Source: Pseudomonadota bacterium (lineage in GTDB: Bacteria; Pseudomonadota; Alphaproteobacteria; Rhizobiales; Hyphomicrobiaceae). From it: 64,000 nucleotides of DNA. The notes beneath the pieces were generated by a model. That model was not told the DNA's origin and did no database searches. It saw only the letters and a list, made by a program, of their open reading frames with translations. The stretch covers positions 101,587 to 165,586 of the forward strand of contig JAFECG010000030.1 of NCBI GenBank assembly GCA_018242215.1. The letters run 5' to 3'. Below are positions 54,533 through 63,564 of the stretch, in pieces. The number at the start of each line of letters is the position of its first letter. The stretch's first letter is position 1. The translations under genes and the position numbers were made by a program.

Positions 54533-55060
54533 ATGAAAGCGGATACTGCCAAGTCTCGGCGTAAGGCTGCCCTCGACACCCCGTCTCACTTCTCCGACAA
54601 CGCCATCAAGGACATTTCCGGCGCCTTGTCAGCTCTCCTGGCGGATTTCTTCGCCCTCTACATCAAGACGAAGAATTTCCACTGGCATATGTCAGGCCCG
54701 AGCTTCCGCAGCTACCACCTGCTGCTTGATGAGCACGCGCAGCAGATTTTTGCGGCGACTGACGATATTGCTGAACGCGCACGCAAGCTCGGCGGAACGA
54801 CGATCCGCTCGATCGGCCAGATCGCGAGCCAAAAACGCATTCTCGACAATGACGCCGAGTTCGTGTCGCCGAACGATATGCTTGCCGAGCTTCGCGATGA
54901 CAATCTGCAGCTGACGGATGAAATGCGCCAGCTCCACGATCTTTGCGATGAGCATGGCGACGTCGCAACGGCAAGCATGCTCGAAAACTGGATCGACGAA
55001 GCCGAACGCCGCGTGTGGTTCCTCTTCGAATCGACCCGGAATATCCCGCACGAGGCGTAA
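54533..55060 (+). CDS. dps: Dps-family DNA-binding ferritin-like protein
   Basis: Dps binds iron, detoxifies peroxide with it and protects DNA in stress. The 175-residue protein has the ferroxidase signature KTKNFHWHMSGPSF with LLLDEHAQQIFAATDDIAER (His, Asp and Glu at the intersubunit site). The four-helix bundle continues through DEMRQLHDLCDEHGD and ENWIDEAERRVWFL. A Lys/Arg-containing N-terminal tail (residues 1-12) could contact DNA. AAGGAAGA precedes the start. A strong terminator follows. Confidence 0.93.
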   Translation: MKADTAKSRRKAALDTPSHFSDNAIKDISGALSALLADFFALYIKTKNFHWHMSGPSFRSYHLLLDEHAQQIFAATDDIAERARKLGGTTIRSIGQIASQKRILDNDAEFVSPNDMLAELRDDNLQLTDEMRQLHDLCDEHGDVATASMLENWIDEAERRVWFLFESTRNIPHEA

Positions 55061-55093
55061 TGAGGCCGTCGAACGGCTCGCCGGTCATCTCTC

Positions 55094-55122
55094 AAAGGCG
55101 CGAGTTCAGTCTCGCGCCTTTT
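55094..55122 (+). terminator. Rho-independent terminator after dps
   Basis: AAAGGCGCGAG (55094-55104), a six-base loop TTCAGT and CTCGCGCCTTTT (55111-55122) form a perfect GC-rich stem ending in T residues. The stem is symmetric, so it can also end leftward transcripts. The stop codon of the convergent flavin reductase gene lies in the loop. Confidence 0.85.
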
Positions 55123-55750
55123 CATCTTTCTTGAATTCCGCATACGTCACAGGGCGAGGCATCTGAAATGCGATCGCCGCAGTACCATACATGCCGCGTC
55201 CGTGCAGACGGGAGATGAGGTCGAGCTTCGGCGTATCGACGTAGTGCTTTGCACTGTCCAGCATCATCGAGTCGGCAATGTACATCTGTACAACTTCACC
55301 AAGCGCGATGAGCTGATTTGAGAGCTCGATCGGTGTGTGCAGTCGGCATTCGAACGAAACCGGACTGATTGCTATTCGTTCCGGCTTGACTTTGAACGAC
55401 GGCAGCGTGTCGAGCCCGGAGAGCGCGAGTTCATCAACCTCCGGCGGCGCGTCGATGGATGTCAGGTTCATCGCTTCGGCCGCAACGCGCGGCACGAGAT
55501 TGACGACGAATTCTCGCGTATCGATAATGTTGCGAGCGGTATCTTTCATGCTGCCGTCGCCATCGGCCATGATGCCGATTGCGAGCAGCGCTGGATCTCT
55601 GCTCATCGCGTTGAAAAAGCTGAACGGCGCCGCATTGCGGACGCCGTTCTTCGAAAGCGTCGTCACCCAGGCGATCGGGCGCGGAACGATCGTGCTGGTG
55701 AGAAGCTTGTAGCGATCGTCTGCTGCAAGTGTTTCGAAGTCGAAGTCCAT
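55106..55750 (-). CDS. Flavin reductase-like (FMN-binding) protein
   Basis: A 214-residue split-barrel flavin reductase domain: LLTSTIVPRPIAWVTTLS, NAAPFSFFNAMSRDP and DTREFVVNLVPRVAAEAMN are family segments that bind FMN. Members either supply reduced flavin to a monooxygenase or reduce substrates directly. It is the last gene of the leftward cluster with an MhqD-like hydrolase and an MhqO-like dioxygenase, 24 bases after the hydrolase. A role in handling quinones is inferred from that company. Confidence 0.88.
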   Translation of the reverse strand: MDFDFETLAADDRYKLLTSTIVPRPIAWVTTLSKNGVRNAAPFSFFNAMSRDPALLAIGIMADGDGSMKDTARNIIDTREFVVNLVPRVAAEAMNLTSIDAPPEVDELALSGLDTLPSFKVKPERIAISPVSFECRLHTPIELSNQLIALGEVVQMYIADSMMLDSAKHYVDTPKLDLISRLHGRGMYGTAAIAFQMPRPVTYAEFKKDEKARD

Positions 55751-55774
55751 TCCAAAACCAGTCCTGTGCGGCCG

Positions 55775-56401
55775 TTAGAGATCCTTGAGAATCTTCTTAA
55801 CGTGCTCGACCTCGTCCTGCACGATCGTGTGGCCCATCCCGGGATAGATGATTTTCGTCACGTTGCCCCCGAGCGCCCTCAGGACCTCCGCGGACTCATC
55901 CACACGCTTCAGTGGAATGTGAAAGTCGATATCGCTGCAACCGAGGAATACCGGCGTGCCCGCGAGAGAGCCTGCATAAGTCCGCGGCGTTCCTTCTGGT
56001 CCGATCAAGCCGCCGCTCAAGCCTGCGACGCCGCCGAAACGGCGAGCGTTCCGAGCCGCGAACTCGAGCGCGAGGCACGCGCCCTGGGAAAATCCCAAAA
56101 GCACGATCTTCTCGGACGGCACGCCTTGCCGCTGGACATCCGCCACAACGTCCGAAAGCGTTTTCAGAGCGTTGCTGAGATGCGGCTCGTTCTGGGCAAT
56201 CGGCGCCATGAAAGACTGCGGATACCAACTGCCCGAACGCGCCTGCGGAGCGACATAGGCGATGTCGTCGGCGGCGAATGCGTCCGCAAGGTCGAGCATA
56301 CCCTCGGCACTTGCTCCACGTCCGTGAACCAGGACCATCGCCGCATGGGCGGCACCTAAAGGTGCGCCCGCGCGAATGATGTTTGTTGTCATCGTCGTCA
56401 T
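55775..56401 (-). CDS. Phospholipase/carboxylesterase-family hydrolase (MhqD-like)
   Basis: A 208-residue alpha/beta hydrolase. The nucleophile elbow is LLGFSQGACLALEFAAR, the oxyanion region MVLVHGRGASAEGM, and Asp and His come from GCSDIDFHIP and GMGHTI. Length and motifs fit the bacterial carboxylesterase family that includes MhqD of Bacillus, induced by quinones together with MhqO. It overlaps the dioxygenase stop by four bases, so they are co-translated. The real substrate is unknown. Confidence 0.88.
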   Translation of the reverse strand: MTTMTTNIIRAGAPLGAAHAAMVLVHGRGASAEGMLDLADAFAADDIAYVAPQARSGSWYPQSFMAPIAQNEPHLSNALKTLSDVVADVQRQGVPSEKIVLLGFSQGACLALEFAARNARRFGGVAGLSGGLIGPEGTPRTYAGSLAGTPVFLGCSDIDFHIPLKRVDESAEVLRALGGNVTKIIYPGMGHTIVQDEVEHVKKILKDL

Positions 56402-57333
56402 GCTGCCTTCTCCAACGGTTGCAGCACGGCCTCGATTTCCTTCCGCTGGCCTTCAAGGAATGCCGGCAGCTTCAAGGCCTGCCCCAAGGTGGCCACCGGC
56501 TCATCGATGGCAAAGCCTGGTTGGTCGGTTGCGATTTCGAAAATCACGCCGCCCGGCTCGCGGAAGTAGATCGACCGGAAGTAGTTACGATCCATCTGTT
56601 CCGTCGCCTGGATGCGATGGTTCTCAACGAGCTTCTTGCGCATCTCGGCCTGCTCTTCATCCGACGCCGCACGGAACGCGACGTGATGGACAGAGCCCCG
56701 ACCCATGCGAGCCGCAAGAAAACCTTTCGCCTCGTGGATTTCGACGACGCTTCCGGTTTCCGTGTCTTTCGCCACGAACCGCGTGACGTTGCCCTCGCTG
56801 CCCGCTTCCGTGAATCCGAGCACATCTGTCAGGATGACGCCCGTGCTCTTCTCATCTTCGAGCAACAGCCGGATGCCGTGGAATCCGCGAATGGCGTTTT
56901 CCGCCGGAACGTCGCTGCCGGTCCAGGCGGCCTCGGCTTCGGCACCGGCCACGCCGACGAGGACGAGGCTCATGCCGTCCGGATCCGTGAACTGCAGGAC
57001 CGACTGTCCGAAGCGCTTCTCGATCGCCTCATGCGGCACGCCCTTCTCGACGAAGCGGTGTGTCCAATAGCCGATCGCTGTCTCCGGAATGCGAAACATC
57101 GTCTGCTGCGCTTGTCCGACGCCGTTCCGGCCCTTGGACGCATGCGCCCACGGGAAGAACGTCAGGATCGTGCCGGGCGTGCCGGTCTCATCACCGAAGT
57201 AGAGATGGTAGGTGCCCGGATCGTCGAAGTTGACGGTCTTCTTGACGAGGCGAAGGCCGAGAACGCGCGTATAGAAATCAAGATTGCGGGACGCATCCCC
57301 AGCAATCGCGGTGATGTGGTGAATACCAGACAT
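56398..57333 (-). CDS. VOC-family ring-cleaving dioxygenase (MhqO-like)
   Basis: A 311-residue protein of two glyoxalase-type modules. Metal ligands are visible in SGIHHITAIAGDASRN, GSVHHVAFRAASDEEQ and IYFREPGGVIFEIATD, the His-His-Glu set of extradiol dioxygenases. Segments LDFYTRVLGLRLVKKTVNFD and YHLYFGDETGTPGT are typical of the MhqO/MhqA group, which is induced by hydroquinones. It leads the three-gene block dioxygenase-hydrolase-flavin reductase, 133 bases downstream of wrbA on the same strand. Confidence 0.9.
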   Translation of the reverse strand: MSGIHHITAIAGDASRNLDFYTRVLGLRLVKKTVNFDDPGTYHLYFGDETGTPGTILTFFPWAHASKGRNGVGQAQQTMFRIPETAIGYWTHRFVEKGVPHEAIEKRFGQSVLQFTDPDGMSLVLVGVAGAEAEAAWTGSDVPAENAIRGFHGIRLLLEDEKSTGVILTDVLGFTEAGSEGNVTRFVAKDTETGSVVEIHEAKGFLAARMGRGSVHHVAFRAASDEEQAEMRKKLVENHRIQATEQMDRNYFRSIYFREPGGVIFEIATDQPGFAIDEPVATLGQALKLPAFLEGQRKEIEAVLQPLEKAA

Positions 57334-57466
57334 GGCTCGTCCTTTCTCTCGTTCGCACGAGATGTCGCTAGGTTGATCTGCTATGTGGAGCGCCGACCCG
57401 GCGCTTCAATCGCATCCGGTGGAAGCGGACCGTCGCCAATTCGGCAACGGTCCGAAGTGACGAGGC

Positions 57467-58066
57467 CTACGCCTGCAGCTTCGCCGCGATCTGCGCGACG
57501 TGGCGGCCCTGGAACTGGGCGCCTGCAAGTTCGTTGGCGGAAGGCTGACGCGAGCCGTCACCGTTCGCGATCGTCGTCGCGCCGTAAGGTGATCCGCCGG
57601 TCACTTCGCTGACGCCCATCTGCCCCTGGAACGAGTACGGTAGTCCGACGATCACCATGCCGTGGTGAAGCAGAACCGTATGTGTCGACAGGATCGTGCT
57701 CTCCTGACCGCCGTGCTGCGTGGCCGTCGACGAGAAGACGCTGCCGACTTTGCCGATCAGCTTGCCGCCGAACCAGAGGCCGCCCGTCTGATCGAGAAAG
57801 TTCTTCATCTGGGCCGGCATGTTGCCGAAGCGCGTCGGCACGCCGATGATGATCGCGTCGTAGTTCGGAAGCTCATCGACCGTCGCAATCGGCGCCGCCT
57901 GATCGAGCTTGAAATGCGACTGCCTTGCGATCTCTTCCGGCACCAGTTCGGGCACCCGCTTGATCGTCACCTCGGCGCCGCCTTCCCGCGCGCCCGCCGC
58001 CACAGCTTCAGCCATCTTCTCGATGTGGCCGTAGCTCGAATAATAGAGGACCAGAACCTTCGTCAT
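57467..58066 (-). CDS. wrbA: WrbA, NAD(P)H:quinone oxidoreductase
   Basis: WrbA reduces quinones by two electrons with FMN and so avoids radical formation. The 199-residue flavodoxin-like protein has [16 protein letters not shown] (FMN phosphate loop), [35 protein letters not shown] and [11 protein letters not shown] start at ATG 58066 because GGAGG is 7 bases upstream; the ATG at 58072 would be only one base from it. It is the first gene of the leftward quinone-related set and is divergent from the lysR gene. Confidence 0.95.
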   Translation of the reverse strand: MTKVLVLYYSSYGHIEKMAEAVAAGAREGGAEVTIKRVPELVPEEIARQSHFKLDQAAPIATVDELPNYDAIIIGVPTRFGNMPAQMKNFLDQTGGLWFGGKLIGKVGSVFSSTATQHGGQESTILSTHTVLLHHGMVIVGLPYSFQGQMGVSEVTGGSPYGATTIANGDGSRQPSANELAGAQFQGRHVAQIAAKLQA

Positions 58067-58161
58067 ATGCATGCCTCCAGAGAAACCTTGAAATTCGCTG
58101 TGTGCGGAGACTTGAGCCGCCCGACACCCTGAATATGGCTCGTTGACGAAAATCGCTCAAT

Positions 58162-58196
58162 ATTCCAAGATTAGGGCAATCTGTTTCCAATTTGGA
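58162..58196. promoter_or_regulatory. Candidate LysR operator between wrbA and lysR
   Basis: AGATT-AGGGC-AATCT (58168-58182) is a dyad of LysR box type. Right next to it is a perfect dyad TCCAA-T-TTGGA (58186-58196), and ATTCCAA (58162-58168) adds a further half-site. The cluster lies just before the lysR start at 58202 and upstream of wrbA, the standard place for a LysR regulator that controls a divergent target. Confidence 0.6.
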
Positions 58197-58201
58197 TACA
58201 A

Positions 58202-59119
58202 ATGGACAAGCTCGACGCTATGAAAGCGCTGGTGAAAGTCGTCTCCAGCGGCAGCTACGCCGAAGCAGCGCGCCGCCTGGGGCTGACCCGCTCGGCAGTC
58301 AGCAAGGGCGTCATGGAGCTCGAGCAGGGGCTGGGCGCCCGTCTCCTGGACCGCACCACCAGGCGCGTGACCCCGACGGAAGCTGGCCTCGCCTACTATG
58401 AGCGCTGCGTTTCGATCCTGTCCCAAATCGAGGAAACGGAAGCCCAGGTCTCGCGCCTCCATGACGAGCCAAAGGGCATCCTGAAGGTCAACGCGCCGAT
58501 GTCGTTCGGCATGCTCTACCTCGGCAAGGCGATCTCGGACTTCATGATCCGTTACAACGATCTGAAGGTTGAACTGCTTCTGACTGATCGTTTCATCGAC
58601 CCGCTGGAAGAAGGCGCAGATGTCACGTTACGGATCGGAGTGCTGACCGACTCGAGCCTCATCGCCCGCCGCATCGCGCCCGCGCGTATCGTTCTCGTTG
58701 CGTCTCCCGATTACATTGCAAAACACGGCGCACCACAAACACCTGCCGAACTCGTCGACCATCGCTGTTTAAGCTACGGTCATACAACGTCGATGCAGCG
58801 CTGGCATCTAACGGACAAAGGCCGGCCCGTTTCGGCCGCCATCGGCGCGTGTCTGGCATCGAACAATGGTGATGTGCTGCGCGACGCTGCAGTGAAAGGC
58901 ATTGGCATCGCCAATCTGCCGACGTTCATTGTCGGGGACGATATTGCCGCCGGACAACTGAAACTCGTCCTGCCCGATTATCGGCCCGCGGATCTCACCA
59001 TCCATGCACTCTATGCACCGAACCGCTATCTCGCCGCCAAAACCCGCGTCTTCATTGACTTTCTGGTCGATCGCTTCGGCAAGAAGCCATCCTGGGACGA
59101 TTTCGAAGGAACGCGTTAA
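58202..59119 (+). CDS. LysR-family transcriptional regulator
   Basis: A 305-residue LysR protein: N-terminal winged helix (MDKLDAMKALVKVVSSGSYA, AEAARRLGLTRSAVSKGVM, LEQGLGARLLDRTTRRV) and a C-terminal effector domain (LKVELLLTDRFIDPLEEGAD, RYLAAKTRVFIDFLVDRFG). Its start is six bases after the palindrome at 58186-58196, which it may bind to control itself. Divergence from wrbA suggests it senses quinones or oxidants and turns on the wrbA-dioxygenase-hydrolase-reductase set. Confidence 0.93.
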   Translation: MDKLDAMKALVKVVSSGSYAEAARRLGLTRSAVSKGVMELEQGLGARLLDRTTRRVTPTEAGLAYYERCVSILSQIEETEAQVSRLHDEPKGILKVNAPMSFGMLYLGKAISDFMIRYNDLKVELLLTDRFIDPLEEGADVTLRIGVLTDSSLIARRIAPARIVLVASPDYIAKHGAPQTPAELVDHRCLSYGHTTSMQRWHLTDKGRPVSAAIGACLASNNGDVLRDAAVKGIGIANLPTFIVGDDIAAGQLKLVLPDYRPADLTIHALYAPNRYLAAKTRVFIDFLVDRFGKKPSWDDFEGTR

Positions 59120-59202
59120 GGTTCCCTCCCGTCATGACCGCGTAGGCGGTCGTCCATGGGAATTTCCCCTTACTTTCGCGGACGGCCTTCGCAGCCGCGA
59201 CG

Positions 59203-59967
59203 TTAGGATTGGTGCCTTGAGCGCCGAAGCAGGTACGTATCCATGATCCACCCCTTGCGCGCCCGCTCCTCCGCACGCGCCTCTTCGATCGCCTCAACAC
59301 ATTCCTTGAGCCTGCCTGAAATCAAGATCTGATCTGGCGTGCCAAGATACGCGCCCCAGAAAATTTCGACGTCTTCGTCGATCAGCGCTCGAAGCCCTGT
59401 GCCATTATCCAGCATGACGACCGCCGTATCGACCTTCTCCGGCAAACCTTCCAACAGCCGTCGTCCGGTCGTGATGTGCACCGGCTCACCGATCGGATTG
59501 AGTGCGATTTTGTGCTCGGCGGCCAAAGCCTGCACGGCCGTGATGCCGGGAATGATCTTGTATTCGAATGCGAGTTTTCCTTGCGCCAGGAGCTGGTCGA
59601 TCACCCGTATGGTGCTGTCGTAGAGGGACGGATCGCCCCACACGAGAAATGCGCCCACTTCGCCGTCTTTCAACTCATCAGCAATGAGCGAACTGAAGAT
59701 CTGAGCTTTGTCACGATGCCACGCATGGACGCCGGCTTTATAGTCGCCGCTCTGGTCGCGCACCGGTCCCGGAACCTCGAGTACGCGATAGGACTTGTCC
59801 TCGATGAAACGCTCGCAGATCGTTCGACGAAGCTCGGCGAGGTCGGACTTCGCCTCGCCCTTGTCGAGAAAGAAAAACACATCGACCTCGTTCAGCGCCT
59901 TGACGGCCTGCATCGTCACGTAATCCGGATTCCCGGCGCCGATCCCGATGAGCAGAACCTTCTTCAT
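59203..59967 (-). CDS. cobF: CobF, precorrin-6A synthase (deacetylating)
   Basis: CobF acts in the aerobic cobalamin pathway: it methylates precorrin-5 at C-1 with S-adenosylmethionine and removes the acetyl group, giving precorrin-6A. The 254-residue protein has the tetrapyrrole methylase start VLLIGIGAGNPDYVTMQAV and the SAM-binding segments VWGDPSLYDSTIR, IPGITAVQALAAEHKIAL and EPVHITTGRRL. These match the CobF branch. The other cob genes are not here. No cobalamin riboswitch was recognised in the 140 bases upstream. Confidence 0.92.
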   Translation of the reverse strand: MKKVLLIGIGAGNPDYVTMQAVKALNEVDVFFFLDKGEAKSDLAELRRTICERFIEDKSYRVLEVPGPVRDQSGDYKAGVHAWHRDKAQIFSSLIADELKDGEVGAFLVWGDPSLYDSTIRVIDQLLAQGKLAFEYKIIPGITAVQALAAEHKIALNPIGEPVHITTGRRLLEGLPEKVDTAVVMLDNGTGLRALIDEDVEIFWGAYLGTPDQILISGRLKECVEAIEEARAEERARKGWIMDTYLLRRSRHQS

Positions 59968-60107
59968 GCAAACGCATCTCCCTTCTGGAAGCGGACGGAA
60001 ACCCTAAATCGCGCGATTTGTCGACGGGCGGCGCCGTGGAGATTGCACAGTCGCCCGTTCAATGCCAATTCACGGGGGTACGCATTCGTTAAGGGAAATG
60101 CCCTGAG

Positions 60108-61517
60108 ATGGCCAAGCGCATTGTACTGGTGACCGGATCGCTGGCCGAACCTCGCGTGAAACGGATTGCCGAAGAGCTGACCGACGCCGACTTGGAACCG
60201 ACGGTCGCCAATATCGGTGTCAAGGTCGCAGCGCTAATGACGACGGAAATCGTCGAGCGCCGCCTGAAGCTTCCCGAACATGCCGACCGCGTCATCCTGC
60301 CCGGCCGCTTTCGCGGCGATCTCGAGCGCCTTTCCGATCATTTCGGCACCCGCTTCGAACGTGGCCCCGAAGAGATTGCCGACCTCCCAGCCTATCTGGG
60401 GCAGACCGCGAGGAAGATCGATCTCTCTGAACAGGACGTCACGATCTTTGGCGAAATCGTCGATGCAACCATATTGACGACCGAGCAGATCGTCGAGCGT
60501 TCTCGGAAATACCGCGCCGATGGCGCTGATGTGATCGACCTCGGTTGTCTGCCGGACAGTCCCTTCCCCCATCTGGAAGCTTCGATCGCTGCGCTTCACG
60601 CCGATGGCGCCAAAGTCAGCGTCGATTCCTTCAGTCCGGAGGAGTTGTCACGCGCCACGCGAGCAGGCGCCGACTATCTCTTCTCTCTTTCGGAGAAGAC
60701 GATCTCGATTGTCGATGAAGGCCCCGCCGCGCCGATCCTCATTTCCGCTGGCGCTGCCGACATGGACTCGCTCGATCGGGTTATCGACATCATGGTCGGG
60801 AAGGGCCGCCCGTTCTATGCCGATCCGATCCTCGACCCGATTCACTATGGCTTCACCGCTTCGATCGCCCGTTATTACGATTTGCGCAAGCGCCGCCCCG
60901 ACGTTCCGATCCTGATGGGCATCGGCAATGTCACCGAGCTGACAGACGCGGACACGACGGGTATCAACGCGATCCTGATGGGCATCTGCTCGGAATTGCA
61001 CATCACGGCCGTTCTCGCTGTGCAGGTCAGTCCGCATTGCCGCACGGCGATCAAGGAATTCGATCGCGCCCGTCGCGAGTATTTCGCCGCTCGAAAAGCG
61101 GGCGCGCTGCCCCAGGGCTTCGGCATGGGATTGATGGCTTTGCGCGACCGCAAGGGTTTCGCGTCGACGCCTGCTGAAATCAAGGCGCTGGCTTCCGAGA
61201 TCCGCGACCAGAATTATCGCATCGAGGTCGCGGAGGATGGAATCCACATCTACAATCGCAACGGCCATCACGTCTCGGATGATCCCTTTCAGCTCTACAC
61301 ACAAATCGATACGCGTGGAGACGCGGCTCATGCCTTTTATCTTGGCGTCGAAACGGCCCGCGCCGAAATCGCCTATCGCCTAGGAAAACGCTACGCCCAG
61401 GACGAGCCTCTCGCATTCGGCATTGTTGCAGAGACGAAAGGCTCAGCCGACGACGCGCATCTGATGAAATTCAAGGAGGCGGGCGCGACGCTGAAAAAAC
61501 CGTCGAAGCCTGAATAG
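60108..61517 (+). CDS. DUF6513 / dihydropteroate-synthase-like protein, probable H4MPT-related
   Basis: A 469-residue protein. The N-terminal 125 residues form a DUF6513-like part (RIVLVTGSLAEPRVKRIAEE, RVILPGRFRGDLERLSDHFG). Then comes a TIM-barrel dihydropteroate-synthase-like domain (RADGADVIDLGCLPDSPFPH, GAKVSVDSFSPEELSRA, PILMGIGNVTELTDADTTG). Methylotrophs and methanogens carry such proteins, which are linked to tetrahydromethanopterin synthesis or use. The product here is inferred to take part in that pathway, consistent with a methylotroph. It starts 140 bases from the divergent cobF. Confidence 0.85.
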   Translation: MAKRIVLVTGSLAEPRVKRIAEELTDADLEPTVANIGVKVAALMTTEIVERRLKLPEHADRVILPGRFRGDLERLSDHFGTRFERGPEEIADLPAYLGQTARKIDLSEQDVTIFGEIVDATILTTEQIVERSRKYRADGADVIDLGCLPDSPFPHLEASIAALHADGAKVSVDSFSPEELSRATRAGADYLFSLSEKTISIVDEGPAAPILISAGAADMDSLDRVIDIMVGKGRPFYADPILDPIHYGFTASIARYYDLRKRRPDVPILMGIGNVTELTDADTTGINAILMGICSELHITAVLAVQVSPHCRTAIKEFDRARREYFAARKAGALPQGFGMGLMALRDRKGFASTPAEIKALASEIRDQNYRIEVAEDGIHIYNRNGHHVSDDPFQLYTQIDTRGDAAHAFYLGVETARAEIAYRLGKRYAQDEPLAFGIVAETKGSADDAHLMKFKEAGATLKKPSKPE

Positions 61518-61796
61518 AACTCGCTGGGCCTTTGCAATTCCGCAGGCGTATCACCGCCGTGGATGGACGCTGCGCGCTGCGTGAATTGGAAGCCGAATGC
61601 CGTATTCGGCGTTGCGGTCCAATGAAAGCCGCAATGCGTCATTGAGCAGCGTAAATGCGGAATTCGTCACATTGCTCGCCGACGCAGGAAGCCCATATCG
61701 ACATCTCGTTCAGCCGGTGGGCAATCGAAAATTCCTCCTGGATAGCGGCGCGCTGAGAGCTGGAGCCTGGCGGTTCGGCCAATGTGAGGGGAAAAA

Positions 61797-62987
61797 TTGA
61801 GCACGCGAACGATCGAAAAAGTCGCCAAGGAGCCTTCGTCCGCGCTTGTGACGGTGTTCGCGATTGCTACGGGCGCTCTCGTCGCAAATCTCTATTACGC
61901 CCAGCCCTTGATCGCTTCGATCGGGCAAGAGGTGGGCATCAAGCCGGACCTTGCGGGATCGGTTGTGAGTGTCACGCAGATTGGCTACGGCGTCGGTCTG
62001 TTCCTGCTCGTTTCGTTGGCGGATCTTGTCGAGAACAAGCGCCTCGCATTGACGCTGCTGGCGCTCACGGTCATCAGCCTCGTTGGCGTTGCGACATCAG
62101 AATCAACAACTCTTTTTTTCATGGCATCCTTTCTCGTCGGCCTTTGTTCGACGAGCGCCCAGATCCTCGTGCCGTTCATCGCTCATCTCGCGCCCGAAGC
62201 CAGACGGGGCCGCATTGTGGGAAACGTCATGGCGGGCGTGTTGACGGGCATTATGTTGGCACGCCCCGTAGCTCTTTTCATCGCGGCGGATTTCGGCTGG
62301 CGCGCGGTCTTTTGGTGTTCCGCGGTTCTGATGATGGGGATTGGCGCAACGCTCGTGCGGCTTATGCCAAAGCATCAACCGCCGAGTGGAAAGCATTACT
62401 TTCAGATCTTGCGCTCCATGATCGGCTTGTTCCGCGATATGCCGATTCTGCGTCGGCGCGCACTCTACCAGGCGCTGATGTTCACGGCTTTCAATATGTA
62501 TTGGACGGCCGCACCGTTGATGTTGTCTGACCAGATGGGAATGAGCCAGCAGGGGATAGCGCTTTTCGCGTTGGCTGGCGCGGGAGGCGCGCTCGCTGCG
62601 CCGGTTGCCGGACGTTTGGCAGATCGTGGATATACGCGGATGATGACACTTGGCGCCATGCTTGGCCTCGGCGTGGCTTGCTATGCAACGGGCTGGGCGG
62701 CCGACGCGCATTGGCTGGTTGCGCTCGTCGTATTGACGGTCATATTCGACGCCGCAATTCAAACAAACCAGATCACAAGTCAGCGCATCATCTTCTCGGC
62801 ACCACAGGAAACGCGTGGCCGCGTCAATGCGATATACATGACGATGAACTTCATCGGTGGCGCGATCGGATCGGTACTCGGCACGATGACATACCATGCC
62901 GGAGGTTGGTCCCTAACCGCAGCGACAGGCGGAATCACCGGAATTTTGTTGCTCGCCATATTTGCGCTGAAGGAGCACGAATCATAA
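61797..62987 (+). CDS. MFS-family exporter
   Basis: A 396-residue major facilitator with about 12 hydrophobic helices. The motif between helices 2 and 3 is degenerate (LVSLADLVENKRLALTLLAL), while FLVGLCSTSAQILVPFIAHL and the second-half loop PVAGRLADRGYTRMMTLGA fit sugar/drug proton antiporters of the YdhP/AraJ type. The start is TTG behind GAGGGG. No regulator is adjacent, and the substrate is unknown. Confidence 0.87.
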   Translation: MSTRTIEKVAKEPSSALVTVFAIATGALVANLYYAQPLIASIGQEVGIKPDLAGSVVSVTQIGYGVGLFLLVSLADLVENKRLALTLLALTVISLVGVATSESTTLFFMASFLVGLCSTSAQILVPFIAHLAPEARRGRIVGNVMAGVLTGIMLARPVALFIAADFGWRAVFWCSAVLMMGIGATLVRLMPKHQPPSGKHYFQILRSMIGLFRDMPILRRRALYQALMFTAFNMYWTAAPLMLSDQMGMSQQGIALFALAGAGGALAAPVAGRLADRGYTRMMTLGAMLGLGVACYATGWAADAHWLVALVVLTVIFDAAIQTNQITSQRIIFSAPQETRGRVNAIYMTMNFIGGAIGSVLGTMTYHAGGWSLTAATGGITGILLLAIFALKEHES

Positions 62988-63127
62988 ATGCGCCACTGTT
63001 AAGGGGGCGCGAAAAAAGAAATTGGCCGGAATAATAATGGATTGGAGGCCAATTGAGCGCGGAAAGCGGCATATTCCTCGGTTCCTGATAGCGGATATTT
63101 CAGAATATAATTCCGCTTTATTTTAAA

Positions 63128-63143
63128 TTAACCTTTTGTTAAC
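63128..63143 (+). promoter_or_regulatory. CtrA-type box, TTAA-N7-TTAAC
   Basis: TTAACCTTTTGTTAAC matches the full CtrA consensus of alphaproteobacteria (TTAA, seven bases, TTAAC) exactly. It lies 56 bases upstream of the GTG at 63199. CtrA links cell cycle with flagellar and envelope genes, so it suggests cell-cycle control of the small secreted protein. Confidence 0.65.
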
Positions 63144-63198
63144 CGAAACATTGCGGACTCAATACCGCGGCATCACTTTAAGAATTGGATCAAATACC

Positions 63199-63564
63199 GT
63201 GACATTTTCTCGGCCTATTTTGGCTTTCTCCCTTTCGCTCGCGCTTTCGATGGCGGCGCCGGGCATTGCTCTCGCTCAGGACCTCAGCGAAGCATCGTTG
63301 AGCATGAACTCGGGCTGGGCGGGCGGCTATATGGGTTTGGGTGGCAACTTAGGTCAGGCTATTGTCCGGCATCACCGAGCCAAAGCAGAAAAGCCGATCA
63401 GAAACGCGAAAGCGGCGCGGCCACAGCACCGAGAGGCCAGGGTGACGGTCACCAAAGCGAAGTACGAGAGAAGGACGGACACGCCCGTCTTTTTGATCGC
63501 TCGTGCGCTCGACCAGACGGGACTGAACATCGGCATGCTGAGAACGAGCACACGCGGCCCCTGA
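63199..63564 (+). CDS. Small basic secreted protein, unknown
   Basis: A 121-residue product with a clear signal peptide (RPILAFSLSLALSMAAPGIALAQ is too long to be cytoplasmic; cleavage after ALA near residue 25). A Gly/Ser-rich patch follows (NSGWAGGYMGLGGNLGQAIV), then a strongly basic stretch (KAEKPIRNAKAARPQHREAR). I choose GTG 63199 because it begins right before the signal peptide and downstream of the CtrA box. The frame is open from 63136, which would overlap that box. The family is not recognised. Confidence 0.55.
   Translation: MTFSRPILAFSLSLALSMAAPGIALAQDLSEASLSMNSGWAGGYMGLGGNLGQAIVRHHRAKAEKPIRNAKAARPQHREARVTVTKAKYERRTDTPVFLIARALDQTGLNIGMLRTSTRGP

Noticed and set aside
59968-60107. 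Cobalamin riboswitch upstream of cobF
   Set aside because: The gap is only 140 bases and no B12-box-like segment was recognised on either strand.
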